Assembly: GCF_000744705.1 (NCBI RefSeq)
Contig: NZ_JQML01000001.1
Span: 4,970,017 to 5,034,016, forward strand
From: Streptacidiphilus albus JL83
GTDB lineage: Bacteria > Actinomycetota > Actinomycetes > Streptomycetales > Streptomycetaceae
Direction: 5' to 3'
Length of the DNA: 64,000 nt
Below, in pieces: positions 8,933 to 15,452 of the stretch (its first letter is position 1; every line of letters starts with the position of its first letter). The notes beneath the pieces were generated by a model, which saw only the letters and a program-made list of their open reading frames with translations, did no database searches and had not been told where the DNA came from. A program made the position numbers and the translations under genes.

Positions 8933-9325
8933 TCAGACCTGTTCGACCGCGATGCGGGCGTGACACAGCTGGCGCAGATCCTCGACATCGCTGGTCACGA
9001 CCGTCACATCCCCGTGCTCCAGGTGGGCCGTAGCGGCAAGCATCGCGTCGATGGCGTACTTGTGACCGTGCAGCCCCTCGGCTGCGAGCAGCTTGCTCGC
9101 AGCGCGTGCGATCTCCTCGGTGACCGGGCGCACCTTGGTCAGCGAGACGGCGTGGTCGAATGCCGCCTGCGACAGCTTGGGATCGCGCGCCTCGACCAGC
9201 GTTGCTGCGCTCGTCACGACCAAGAGGTCCAGGGTGCGGGCGACGTCCAGCCACACGGTCATGTCCCGGTGTCGGCGGGAGAGCTTGGAGAGTGCCTCGC
9301 TGTCGAGAACGAGGGTTCCGCTCAC
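8933..9325 (-). CDS. vapC: VapC-type PIN-domain toxin 1
   Basis: A 130-residue PIN-domain ribonuclease. The acidic residues lie where the family needs them: D8 in LVLDSEALSKL, E45 in SAATLVEARD, D95 within GLHGHKYAIDAMLAA and D112 in VTSDVEDL. VapC toxins cleave tRNA or rRNA when not bound by antitoxin. Its start overlaps the antitoxin stop (ATGA at 9322-9325), so the two are translationally coupled. The toxin 2 sequence shares GLHGHKYAIDA, so the two operons are paralogous. The gene ends 44 bp after the LLM remnant stop, at the island core repeat. Confidence 0.9.
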   Translation of the reverse strand: MSGTLVLDSEALSKLSRRHRDMTVWLDVARTLDLLVVTSAATLVEARDPKLSQAAFDHAVSLTKVRPVTEEIARAASKLLAAEGLHGHKYAIDAMLAATAHLEHGDVTVVTSDVEDLRQLCHARIAVEQV

Positions 9326-9603
9326 GCGGCGTCCGCCCCTGCGACGTCACCGCGGTGGGCAGCGTGATGAGCACGGATACGCTCGGCCCTTGCAGCAACC
9401 TCGGTTGTATCGACAGGCCCGTGTTCAGCCTCGGCGGTGGCGATGTACTCGTCGATGGCTTCGCGCTGGAGCTGCCGTTGCACGGCCTCCTCAATGTAGG
9501 AGGAGACTCCCTGCTTCCCGGCGCGTGCGCGGATCGCCTCCAACGTCTCGGCACGCAGGGAGACGCTGGTGACTCGGGTCTTGCCAGAGCGCGGGGTATC
9601 CAT
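9322..9603 (-). CDS. vapB: VapB-type antitoxin 1
   Basis: A 93-residue antitoxin. The N-terminal half (TRVTSVSLRAETLEAIRARA, then GVSSYIEEAVQRQLQRE) looks like a ribbon-helix-helix DNA-binding fold, and the remainder is a helical, charged tail for toxin neutralisation. It precedes and overlaps vapC by four bases. AT-rich sequence just upstream (GTGTAATACATCAC around 9611-9624) is the likely promoter/operator. Autorepression by the complex is typical of the family and is inferred here. Confidence 0.85.
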   Translation of the reverse strand: MDTPRSGKTRVTSVSLRAETLEAIRARAGKQGVSSYIEEAVQRQLQREAIDEYIATAEAEHGPVDTTEVAARAERIRAHHAAHRGDVAGADAA

Positions 9604-9705
9604 GCACCAAAGTGTAATACATCACCTATCAAGCCCGTTCCTGATTCGGGCCGCGCCGGAGTCGTCGACGGGAGCTGATAGGAGGGCGGGCGTGAAGTTC
9701 CGGCT

Positions 9706-9997
9706 TCAGTCGGCCCACTGGCGGTAGGCCTCGATCCACTCCGAGCCCGCCGGGCCTGGGGTGGACAACGGCAGTTCAAGGATCCCGATCGCCTGCCGGG
9801 TGCGGCCGCGAGAGCACAGCGCCGCGGTCCGACCGTCCGGCGCGAGGTCGACACTGCGGACAACCACCTCGACTCCGAGGACTGTGGTGGTGAACGGCAC
9901 GGTCAGGTTCTCCTCCAGCATCGCGAACAGGCCGGTCAGTTGCTCGTCCCCGTTGTAGGCGTCGACGGTGGCTTCATCAATCATGGCGTCGAGTTCC
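9706..9997 (-). pseudogene. Truncated copy of small island protein; start lost
   Basis: A paralogue of the intact gene at 13589-13900. From ELDAMIDEATVDAY to the end (EWIEAYRQWAD) the two proteins are nearly identical. The homology stops exactly at 9997/9998, where the native start (MSTLGKV in the other copy) is replaced by LLM copy B read in antisense. The frame stays open to an ATG at 10065, so a chimeric 119-residue protein could be made, but its first ~22 residues are an accident of the fusion. The family is a ~100-residue protein found in Streptomyces; I cannot assign a firm function. Confidence 0.75.
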
Positions 9998-10001
9998 GAG
10001 T

Positions 10002-10106
10002 TTCGGGGCGGTGCCCACGCTGACCGCCGCCGCGACAGTGACGCAGAGTATGCGTTTGGGTACACTCGCGACGTCTGTCAATCCTCGTTCACCCATCACG
10101 TCCTGA
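10002..10106 (+). pseudogene. LLM oxidoreductase remnant, copy B
   Basis: Thirty-four codons plus stop, reading FGAVPTLTAAATVTQSMRLG, then TLATSVNPRSPITS. The segment resembles the intact gene (ATATQSIRLGTLVTSPN) more than copies A, C and D do up to the core, then switches to the shared core sequence. No start codon is present. It abuts the truncated small gene on its left and the end of vapC2 on its right. Confidence 0.85.
10074..10100 (+). repeat. Island core repeat, copy B
   Basis: Identical over 27 bp to copies A and C, in direct orientation and 1218 bp after copy A. The 3' flank is TCCTGAGCTGCGGAAACG, more diverged than the flanks of A and C but still recognisable. Confidence 0.88.
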
Positions 10107-10148
10107 GCTGCGGAAACGCCTGCCTGGACGTTCTGGGTCCCACTCGGC

Positions 10149-10550
10149 TCAGATCGGGATGAGGCGGACGCGTGTGCCGCAGAGCTTGGCCATGTCGTCG
10201 ACGTCCGAGGTGAGCAGGGCCACTGGTGCCGGCTGGCGCAGAGCCATCTCCGCGACCGTCGCATCGATGGCGTACTTGTGACCGTGGAGACCGGTCTGCT
10301 TCAGCAACTCGGCCGAGGCTCGCGCGGCCTGTTCAGTGACCGCTTCGATCTTGACCTGCGAGAGCACCCAATTCAGCCGAGGGGTGTTCACTCGTGCGTG
10401 CATGACCTCCACGATGGTGTTGGCACAGACCACCAGGTCGGCCGCCATGGAGTGGAAGGAGCGGATCATCGCCAGCACCCCACGGTCCTGTGAGATCCAG
10501 GCGGATACCCCTTGAGAGTCCAGCACCACGGTCTCCACACGTTCGCTCAC
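10149..10550 (-). CDS. vapC: VapC-type PIN-domain toxin 2
   Basis: A 133-residue PIN-domain protein with D11 in TVVLDSQGVSAW, a Glu in NTIVEVMHARV near residue 48, the shared block GLHGHKYAIDATVAE near residue 87 and a late acidic motif TSDVDDMAKL. It is homologous to the toxin at 8933-9325 but clearly diverged, so it is an independent acquisition or an old duplication. The start overlaps the antitoxin stop by four bases. As in unit 1, the toxin 3' end lies about 40 bp beyond an LLM remnant and core repeat. Confidence 0.9.
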   Translation of the reverse strand: MSERVETVVLDSQGVSAWISQDRGVLAMIRSFHSMAADLVVCANTIVEVMHARVNTPRLNWVLSQVKIEAVTEQAARASAELLKQTGLHGHKYAIDATVAEMALRQPAPVALLTSDVDDMAKLCGTRVRLIPI

Positions 10551-10795
10551 GCGGCGTCAGCCGCATTCGCGGAGCCGGCCGAGCCGAAGATCCTTGCCTG
10601 CGCGGCGGCGAGTTCCTCCTCGGTGAAGGCACCGTGCTGCTCCTCGTAGCGCCGCAGTTCCTCGCCGAGCAACTGGTGCCTGATCTGCCGGGCGACCGCC
10701 TCAGCGACATAGCCCGAGACGTTGTCCGTGAGCTTCTTCAGCTCCGCCACCTGTTCAGTGGGCAGGGTAACCGTGATCCGGGTAGTAGCAGCCAT
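10547..10795 (-). CDS. vapB: Antitoxin 2 (RHH-like VapB)
   Basis: An 82-residue protein with TRITVTLPTEQVAELKKL at the N-terminus, a ribbon-helix-helix signature, then VSGYVAEAVARQIRHQLL and an acidic tail. It precedes vapC2 with an ATGA overlap. A perfect inverted repeat begins eight bases upstream of its start and should serve as the autoregulatory operator. Confidence 0.85.
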   Translation of the reverse strand: MAATTRITVTLPTEQVAELKKLTDNVSGYVAEAVARQIRHQLLGEELRRYEEQHGAFTEEELAAAQARIFGSAGSANAADAA

Positions 10796-10802
10796 GAATC
10801 AA

Positions 10803-10818
10803 GCATACTGCGGTATGC
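10803..10818 (-). promoter_or_regulatory. Operator palindrome of vapB2
   Basis: A perfect inverted repeat, GCATAC-TGCG-GTATGC, directly upstream of ATG 10795. It also lies 41 bp upstream of the divergent LLM fragment. Its position fits binding by the RHH antitoxin. Confidence 0.65.
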
Positions 10819-10858
10819 CTCATGTGCGACGGACTTTCGCGGGCATAGCGTCGGCGGT

Positions 10859-11104
10859 ATGCGTCTGAGTACTGTGATTCTGCCGATCCACCGCTGGTCC
10901 GAGGGACGGAAGGTGTGGCGGCGGGCCGAGGAGCTGGGTTTCCACGCCGCCTACACCTACGACCACCTCTCCTGGCGGTCCTTCCGGGACGAGCCCTGGT
11001 TCGGGGCGGTGCCGACGTTGACGGCCGCGGCCTGCGCCACCGAGCGGATCCGGCTCGGAACGCTTGTGACCTCTGTCAATCCTCGTTCACCCATCACGGC
11101 TTGA
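10859..11104 (+). pseudogene. LLM oxidoreductase 5' fragment, copy C (81 codons)
   Basis: Starts with ATG and MRLSTVILPIHRWSEGRKVW and is nearly identical to the intact LLM protein at 14537-15424 through TLTAA. It then reads CATERIRLGTLVTSVN, PRSPITA and stops after 81 codons at the core repeat. The catalytic and cofactor-binding parts downstream are absent. Copy D has exactly the same length and end point. It could still be translated as a short peptide. Confidence 0.88.
11072..11098 (+). repeat. Island core repeat, copy C
   Basis: Identical to copies A and B over 27 bp and 998 bp after copy B. The flank CGGCTTGACCTGCGATGATC continues the match to copy A. The HEPN toxin gene ends 44 bp further on. 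Confidence 0.88.
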
Positions 11105-11141
11105 CCTGCGATGATCTGCGTCGGCCGAAGCCGACGCAGGG

Positions 11142-11606
11142 TCAGAAGGGGCTCATCTCATCGAGGACGCGCGCTGCGAGGTCGATGATTGCCTTGACCT
11201 TTGGAGCGTCATTGGCCACGTCCTGGGCTTCGATCTCGGGTGAGTCGAGATCCGCGTACTCCGCCTGATTCCGGCGTCGGCGCATTCGGTCGAAGGGCCT
11301 GAGAGCCGCCCCGAGAGGCGGGTCGAGCTGCGCACTGACGGCTTCGAGGACCGCGATGTGGCCACCGCGACTGGTAGGTCGTAGCCCTTGGTTCTCCAGG
11401 ACCGCGACCAGTGCTTTGCGCGCCGCGTCGTACAGCAACTGGTACGCGCCGATGGCGTCGATGGCAACAATCGCCTGGGCAGCGGTCAGATGGTTCGATG
11501 CCTGGGCGAGGAGGTTGTCGGCCTGTTCCCGGCTCGCGGGTACCCGCTCCAACTCCTTGCGCGCGAGCATGCCTTCCAATGCGGCGCGGCCTTGCTGCCA
11601 CTTCAT
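11142..11606 (-). CDS. HEPN-domain protein of MNT-HEPN toxin-antitoxin pair
   Basis: A 154-residue all-helical protein. The start WQQGRAALEGMLARKELERV, the central LLYDAARKALVAVLENQGLR and the motif RMRRRRNQAEYADL near residue 110 fit HEPN proteins. The canonical Rx4-6H RNase motif here has Tyr in place of His (RNxxEY), as in some actinobacterial HEPN subfamilies, so activity cannot be assumed. It overlaps the preceding nucleotidyltransferase gene by four bases. In type VII systems the MNT protein inactivates the HEPN toxin by AMPylation or direct binding. Confidence 0.8.
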   Translation of the reverse strand: MKWQQGRAALEGMLARKELERVPASREQADNLLAQASNHLTAAQAIVAIDAIGAYQLLYDAARKALVAVLENQGLRPTSRGGHIAVLEAVSAQLDPPLGAALRPFDRMRRRRNQAEYADLDSPEIEAQDVANDAPKVKAIIDLAARVLDEMSPF

Positions 11607-12202
11607 TCCCTGCCCTTCCTTTCGAAGGCTTCGAGTCGGACCGTCGGCCGGCTTCGGACGGACGTGAGAAACGGGTCCGCACCCGGATCGCGCCAGCGCT
11701 CGGGCGATACCCGATGGACGTTGACCTCTCGGCCGAGAAGCCGCTCGGCTCCGCGTGCGGCCTCGTACAGCTCGTCCTCATCGGGGTTCCCGACGACGAG
11801 AACGTCGACGTCCTTGGGTACCCCGCCACGTTCTCCGGAGTAGCGGGCAGCCCAGGAACCGTAGATGTGGGCTTCCTCCACGCCGGCCAGTGGCAGCACC
11901 AGATCCCCGAGGACCGCGATCGGGCCGTAGGTGAGAGAGAAGAGCTCGGTCAGCGGGGCCGCCAGTCGTCCGTCGACATTGGCCCGCAGCAGGCGGAGGT
12001 TGCCGTGGCGTCGCTCTGTGATCAGCTCTGCCTCGGCCAGCCGGTCCGCCTCCCGGCTCGCGGTCGCGCTCGAGACTCCGAAACGGGAGGCGATCTCCGT
12101 AAGTGAAGTCTCTTCCTGTGGATGCAGATACAGCCAGGCCAGCAGCTCCCCCAGAAAGGGGGTGCGCAGGAGCGGCAACAGCGCAGACGGGGGACCTTGC
12201 AT
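11603..12202 (-). CDS. wHTH-nucleotidyltransferase (MNT) antitoxin
   Basis: The N-terminal ~90 residues form a winged helix (TSLTEIASRFGVSSATASRE). The C-terminal domain is a minimal nucleotidyltransferase with IYGSWAARYSGERG and KDVDVLVVG (the G-S-x(n)-DxD signature) and a further acidic region. ATG 12202 is preferred over TTG 12232 because the longer form would place its codons inside an inverted-repeat operator. With the overlapping HEPN gene it makes an MNT-HEPN module, with the DNA-binding domain fused to the antitoxin. Confidence 0.82.
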   Translation of the reverse strand: MQGPPSALLPLLRTPFLGELLAWLYLHPQEETSLTEIASRFGVSSATASREADRLAEAELITERRHGNLRLLRANVDGRLAAPLTELFSLTYGPIAVLGDLVLPLAGVEEAHIYGSWAARYSGERGGVPKDVDVLVVGNPDEDELYEAARGAERLLGREVNVHRVSPERWRDPGADPFLTSVRSRPTVRLEAFERKGRE

Positions 12203-12232
12203 AACTTGAAGAGTAGCTTGCAACTTATGCAA
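12197..12232 (-). promoter_or_regulatory. Inverted-repeat operator overlapping the MNT start codon
   Basis: Two 12-bp arms, TTGCATAACTTG (12197-12208) and CAACTTATGCAA (12221-12232), match at 11 of 12 positions around a 12-bp spacer. The start codon CAT (minus-strand ATG 12202) lies in the left arm. Binding by the winged-helix antitoxin would block initiation, which suggests autorepression. Confidence 0.65.
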
Positions 12233-12274
12233 GTAGCCAAGGCGGGAGTCGCTTTTCGCTCTTACGGGTGAGCA

Positions 12275-13537
12275 TCAGGAGGTCAGCGCCCGAGACCGGG
12301 CCCGCTTCTGCTTTCCGAGCCTGGCGCTACCGCTGCTCTCCCCGAGCGCGAGCTCACTGAGGCGGGTGCCGATCACCGAGACACCGGGGCGGGGCGCATG
12401 CTCGTAGTACCAGGCCTTGCGTTGACGAAGCAGTGCCTCGCCATGCTCGGACCAGCTGAACTCCGGCTTTCGCAGGATCTTCCTGAACACCGTATCGACT
12501 GTCTCCGGGTGGGAGGTAGCGAGGCGGCGCAGTGGTAGCGGGGCGATTGTCCGCTCCCGGAGGTAGGCACGCAGCGTGTCGCTGTGCGCCTTGCTGGTCG
12601 TGAGGGCGGGATTGGCGAAGAGGTCTCGCAGCATCCCGTAGTCCGGGTAAAAGTTCATTCCGTCTACGTCGTCGTAGATGACGCCCACGGTGTCCGAGTC
12701 CGTGAGTTCTTCTGGCAGTTCGAACAAGGGCGAGTCCACCCGAGGCAGGCGCCTGCCTCGGGTCTTGACCGGTGATTTGGCGAGCACGGCCTCCTGTCGG
12801 TGCCGGTAGTAGGCGTTGAGCCGTGCTTCCGCCTCGGCGGGGGACAGGATCAGCTCGTCGCCTCCGCAGTATTCGATGAAGGCGGCTCTGTCCTGTCGCA
12901 TCTGTTGCCAGCCCTGTTCGACCTTCTCCGGGTTGCGGAAGACCAGCTCCGGTTGGCCGACCGCCAGTTGAAGTGCGGCCTGAGCGATCCCCGAAGCATT
13001 GGATTTGGGGTAGTACGACAGCGCTCCGGAGACGAGCCAGACTCCGTCGGCCGAGTGGACGGGCACGAGTCGGGCGAGCAGGAATCCTCCTCTGCTCATC
13101 CCACGAAAGGTGGCCCTCCCGACATTCGAGTATGTGTGGTACTCAAGGTCGTCGATCAGGTTGAGGAGGACGACCGCATCGCCGTCCTTGCGCTCAACCT
13201 CGAAGATCCCCTCCACCGGGTCGCGCCATCCGAGCAGCATCTCTCGGTCAGCCTCAATCAGGTCCCGACGTCCGGCGACAAACCGGTCCACCACAGTCGT
13301 CCCGTTCGGCAGGCGGTACTGCAGGGCGAAGTGGTCAATGATGTTGATCGCCCGGCCCTCGTCCAACTGCCGCTCAGGACCGGCAGCCTCCAGCAGGACG
13401 GGCGTCAACCAGCGATCAAAGCGCGCACTCTGTGTGAAAGCGACCAACTCCCCCTTCAGCTCAGCACTGCGCTCGATGAGGGCGATGAGCGACTGTTCGT
13501 CGTCGCTCCGGTTCGCATCGCTGGGACTGCGGGCCAC
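12275..13537 (-). CDS. Uncharacterised 420-residue island protein
   Basis: A soluble protein starting at GTG 13537, with GGAAAGG upstream. I do not recognise a family. Visible features: a conserved-looking central block FEVERKDGDAVVLLNLIDDL and YHTYSNVGRATFRGMSRGGF (residues ~110-150), SYYPKSNASGIAQAALQLAV, an acidic VIYDDVDGMNFYPDYGMLRD near residue 292, and a basic tail ending KKRARS-like. No membrane segment, Walker motif or nuclease signature is evident. It lies upstream of the MNT-HEPN pair on the same strand, separated by about 40 bp from the operator, and downstream of the small island gene. Its position in a toxin-rich island makes a defence role possible, but this is a guess. Confidence 0.6.
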   Translation of the reverse strand: MARSPSDANRSDDEQSLIALIERSAELKGELVAFTQSARFDRWLTPVLLEAAGPERQLDEGRAINIIDHFALQYRLPNGTTVVDRFVAGRRDLIEADREMLLGWRDPVEGIFEVERKDGDAVVLLNLIDDLEYHTYSNVGRATFRGMSRGGFLLARLVPVHSADGVWLVSGALSYYPKSNASGIAQAALQLAVGQPELVFRNPEKVEQGWQQMRQDRAAFIEYCGGDELILSPAEAEARLNAYYRHRQEAVLAKSPVKTRGRRLPRVDSPLFELPEELTDSDTVGVIYDDVDGMNFYPDYGMLRDLFANPALTTSKAHSDTLRAYLRERTIAPLPLRRLATSHPETVDTVFRKILRKPEFSWSEHGEALLRQRKAWYYEHAPRPGVSVIGTRLSELALGESSGSARLGKQKRARSRALTS

Positions 13538-13588
13538 AATCTGCCTTTCCGTGCAAGCCGATTCGAGGGCGGGCGGGCAATGCCGGCT

Positions 13589-13900
13589 TCAGCCGGCCCA
13601 CTGGCGGTAGGCCTCGATCCACTCCGAGCCCTCCGGGCCGGAGGTGGGCAACGGCAGTTCCAGGATCCCGATCGCCTGCCGGGTGCGGTCGCGAGAGCAC
13701 AGCGCCACAATCCGACCGTCCGGCGTGAGGTCGACGCCGCGGACAACCACCTCGACTCCGAGGACTGTAGTGGTGAACGGCACGGCCAGGTTCTCCTCCA
13801 GCATCGTGAACAGGCCGGTCAGTTGCTCGTCCTCGTTGAAGGCGTCGACGGTGGCTTCATCGATCATGGCGTCGAGTTCCACCTTACCCAACGTACTCAT
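13589..13900 (-). CDS. Small conserved island protein (intact copy)
   Basis: A 103-residue acidic protein, MSTLGKVELDAMIDEATVDA to EWIEAYRQWAG. The centre reads VPFTTTVLGVEVVVRGVDLTPDGRI, suggesting a small beta-rich fold, and the end is aromatic and acidic. Such proteins recur in Streptomyces, where some are labelled calcium-binding on weak grounds. A truncated duplicate lies at 9706-9997 and shares about 40 bp of 3' flank (TTCAGYCGGCCCACTGGCGG). Duplication inside the island suggests this gene travels with the toxin-antitoxin modules. Confidence 0.7.
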   Translation of the reverse strand: MSTLGKVELDAMIDEATVDAFNEDEQLTGLFTMLEENLAVPFTTTVLGVEVVVRGVDLTPDGRIVALCSRDRTRQAIGILELPLPTSGPEGSEWIEAYRQWAG

Positions 13901-13967
13901 GGCACTACCGTAACGGTCTCGAAGGCAGTGACGACACGCCTTCCGGAACCTGGTTCGAGAACGCTTA

Positions 13968-14340
13968 CGTCGGGTATTTAGCCGAGAGACCTTCCCGTCG
14001 CTTCCACCAGGACAGTGGTGGCTCAGAAGGAACCCCGCCTACGCAGCCCGACGCTGCTGCTCGGAGTTCGAGTCGGCCTACCGCGTGCCCGTACGCCCCC
14101 GGTCGCGCTACGACGACGCCCTGTCCGAACAGGCCGCCCCAGGCCTCACACCGACCGAAGCATGTCTGTCCCTCCGGGCTTCGGACCGCTATGCCGCCGG
14201 CGTCGACGGCCTGTTCCTGCGTGCCGTACGTGAGGCCTTCGGCCTCGACCGCAAGGAACCCAGAGCACTCTGGTCATGGCTCACCGGCGAGAGCACCGAC
14301 ACCGAACTCCGGGCAGCCCTCCGTCTACACCTAGCACGGC
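13968..14340 (+). pseudogene. 5'-truncated paralogue of the RHS-associated immunity gene
   Basis: Reading RRVFSRETFPSLPPGQWWLR then NPAYAARRCCSEFESAYRVP and TPTEACLSLRASDRYAAGVD, this segment matches residues ~89-210 of the protein at 16325-16963 (RDSFPSFPSDQWWLRSSPSY, ESAYGVHVRAQSRFDDDVAE, ALWSWLTG). The start and first ~88 codons are missing. After ALWSWLTGESTDTELRAALR the match ends, and the frame runs on into non-homologous sequence to 14546. It lacks any associated RHS toxin, so it is an orphan immunity remnant. Confidence 0.8.
13981..13997 (+). repeat. 17-bp direct repeat, left copy
   Basis: GCCGAGAGACCTTCCCG, repeated with one mismatch as GCCGAGAGACGTTCCCG at 15432-15448. The pair brackets the immunity remnant and the intact LLM gene in the same orientation. 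Confidence 0.55.
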
Positions 14341-14536
14341 CACGGCCGCCAGAGCTCCGCTCCATGGGCACGGCTGGCTACGTAGTCGATGAAGTCAGCT
14401 GCGTCGAACTCGGATTTCTGGGGCGTGGCTCGACGTCAACCCAGCGTCCCGTACAACGTTCAGGCCCGCCAGCATTTCATCCGTACGGGGGCAGAGCCGC
14501 GTTCCCAGGCGTGTACGGTCCCGTAGGGTCGGATTC

Positions 14537-15424
14537 ATGCGTCTAAGCACTGTGATTCTGCCGATCCACCGATGGAGCGAGGGGCAGAGGGTCTGGCAGC
14601 GGGCCGAGGAACTCGGTTTCCATGCGGCCTACACCTACGACCACCTCTCATGGCGATCCTTCCGGGACGAGCCCTGGTTTGGGGCCGTGCCAACTCTGAC
14701 TGCTGCCGCGACGGCTACTCAGAGTATCCGACTGGGCACACTTGTAACCTCGCCCAACTTCCGTCATCCAGTGACGCTGGCGAAGGAGCTCCTGACTGTC
14801 GACGACATCTCGGGCGGTCGCCTGTCGGTGGGGATCGGTGTGGGCGGCACCGGCTTTGATGCGACGGCGTTGGGACAGGAAGAGTGGACCGCGCGGCAGC
14901 GGGCAGACCGGTTCGACGAGTTCCTGCCGCTACTGGACAAGTTGCTGACGCAGGACTCGACCACCGAGAAGGGCACGTACTACTCCGCCGTCGAGGCCCG
15001 GAACATTCCAGGTTGTGTGCAGCAGCCCCGGGTGCCCTTCTATGTGGCGGCCACCGGCCCGCGGGGGCTGAAACTCGCTGCCGAATACGGCCAGGGCTGG
15101 GTCAGCTACGGTGACCCGCGCGGCCCTGCCGACGTCGCCGTCGAGCAGGCTCCGGCCGTGATCGAGGCCCAACTCGGCAAGCTCCGCACCGCTTGCGAGG
15201 CTCAGGGGCGGGACTATACGGCGCTGCGCAAGGTGCTGCTCCAGGGCTCCACCGCCGAGCAGCCGCTGCAGTCCCTCGACGCGTTCGTCGACTATGCCGG
15301 CACCTACCAGGCGCTGGGCATCGACGAGATCGTTATCCACTGGCCGGTCCCCGACTCCATCTTCGCCAATGACCTGACCGTCTTCGAGCAGATCGCCACC
15401 GAGGGCCTCGCCCAGCTCGGCTGA
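14537..15424 (+). CDS. LLM-class (F420/luciferase-like) oxidoreductase, intact
   Basis: A 295-residue TIM-barrel flavin/F420-dependent oxidoreductase: MRLSTVILPIHRWSEGQRVW, AYTYDHLSWRSFRDEPWFGA, IRLGTLVTSPNFRHPVTLAK, GGRLSVGIGVGG and VPFYVAATGPRGLKLAAEYG are typical blocks. Family members transfer hydride between F420H2 or FMNH2 and diverse substrates, and the substrate is unknown. This is the only full copy. Four partial copies nearby break at its codon ~81, where this gene reads SPNFRHPVT and the fragments read SVNPRSPIT. The stop is followed 7 bp later by the second copy of the 17-bp repeat. Confidence 0.9.
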   Translation: MRLSTVILPIHRWSEGQRVWQRAEELGFHAAYTYDHLSWRSFRDEPWFGAVPTLTAAATATQSIRLGTLVTSPNFRHPVTLAKELLTVDDISGGRLSVGIGVGGTGFDATALGQEEWTARQRADRFDEFLPLLDKLLTQDSTTEKGTYYSAVEARNIPGCVQQPRVPFYVAATGPRGLKLAAEYGQGWVSYGDPRGPADVAVEQAPAVIEAQLGKLRTACEAQGRDYTALRKVLLQGSTAEQPLQSLDAFVDYAGTYQALGIDEIVIHWPVPDSIFANDLTVFEQIATEGLAQLG

Positions 15425-15431
15425 TCAGCTC

Positions 15432-15448
15432 GCCGAGAGACGTTCCCG
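15432..15448 (+). repeat. 17-bp direct repeat, right copy
   Basis: GCCGAGAGACGTTCCCG, a 16/17 match to 13981-13997, positioned between the stop of the intact LLM gene and core repeat D. Confidence 0.55.
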
Positions 15449-15452
15449 CAGG

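Noticed and set aside
9706-10065. Intact 119-residue gene
   Set aside because: The first ~22 residues are antisense LLM sequence; the native start is lost at 9997/9998.
8805-11104. CRISPR array or attC/integron cassette array based on regularly placed repeats
   Set aside because: Repeats are about 1 kb apart, lie within gene fragments, have no dyad symmetry, and no cas genes or integron integrase are present.
8883-15452. Classical insertion sequences or transposase genes
   Set aside because: No transposase, DDE motif or terminal inverted repeats were seen in the island.
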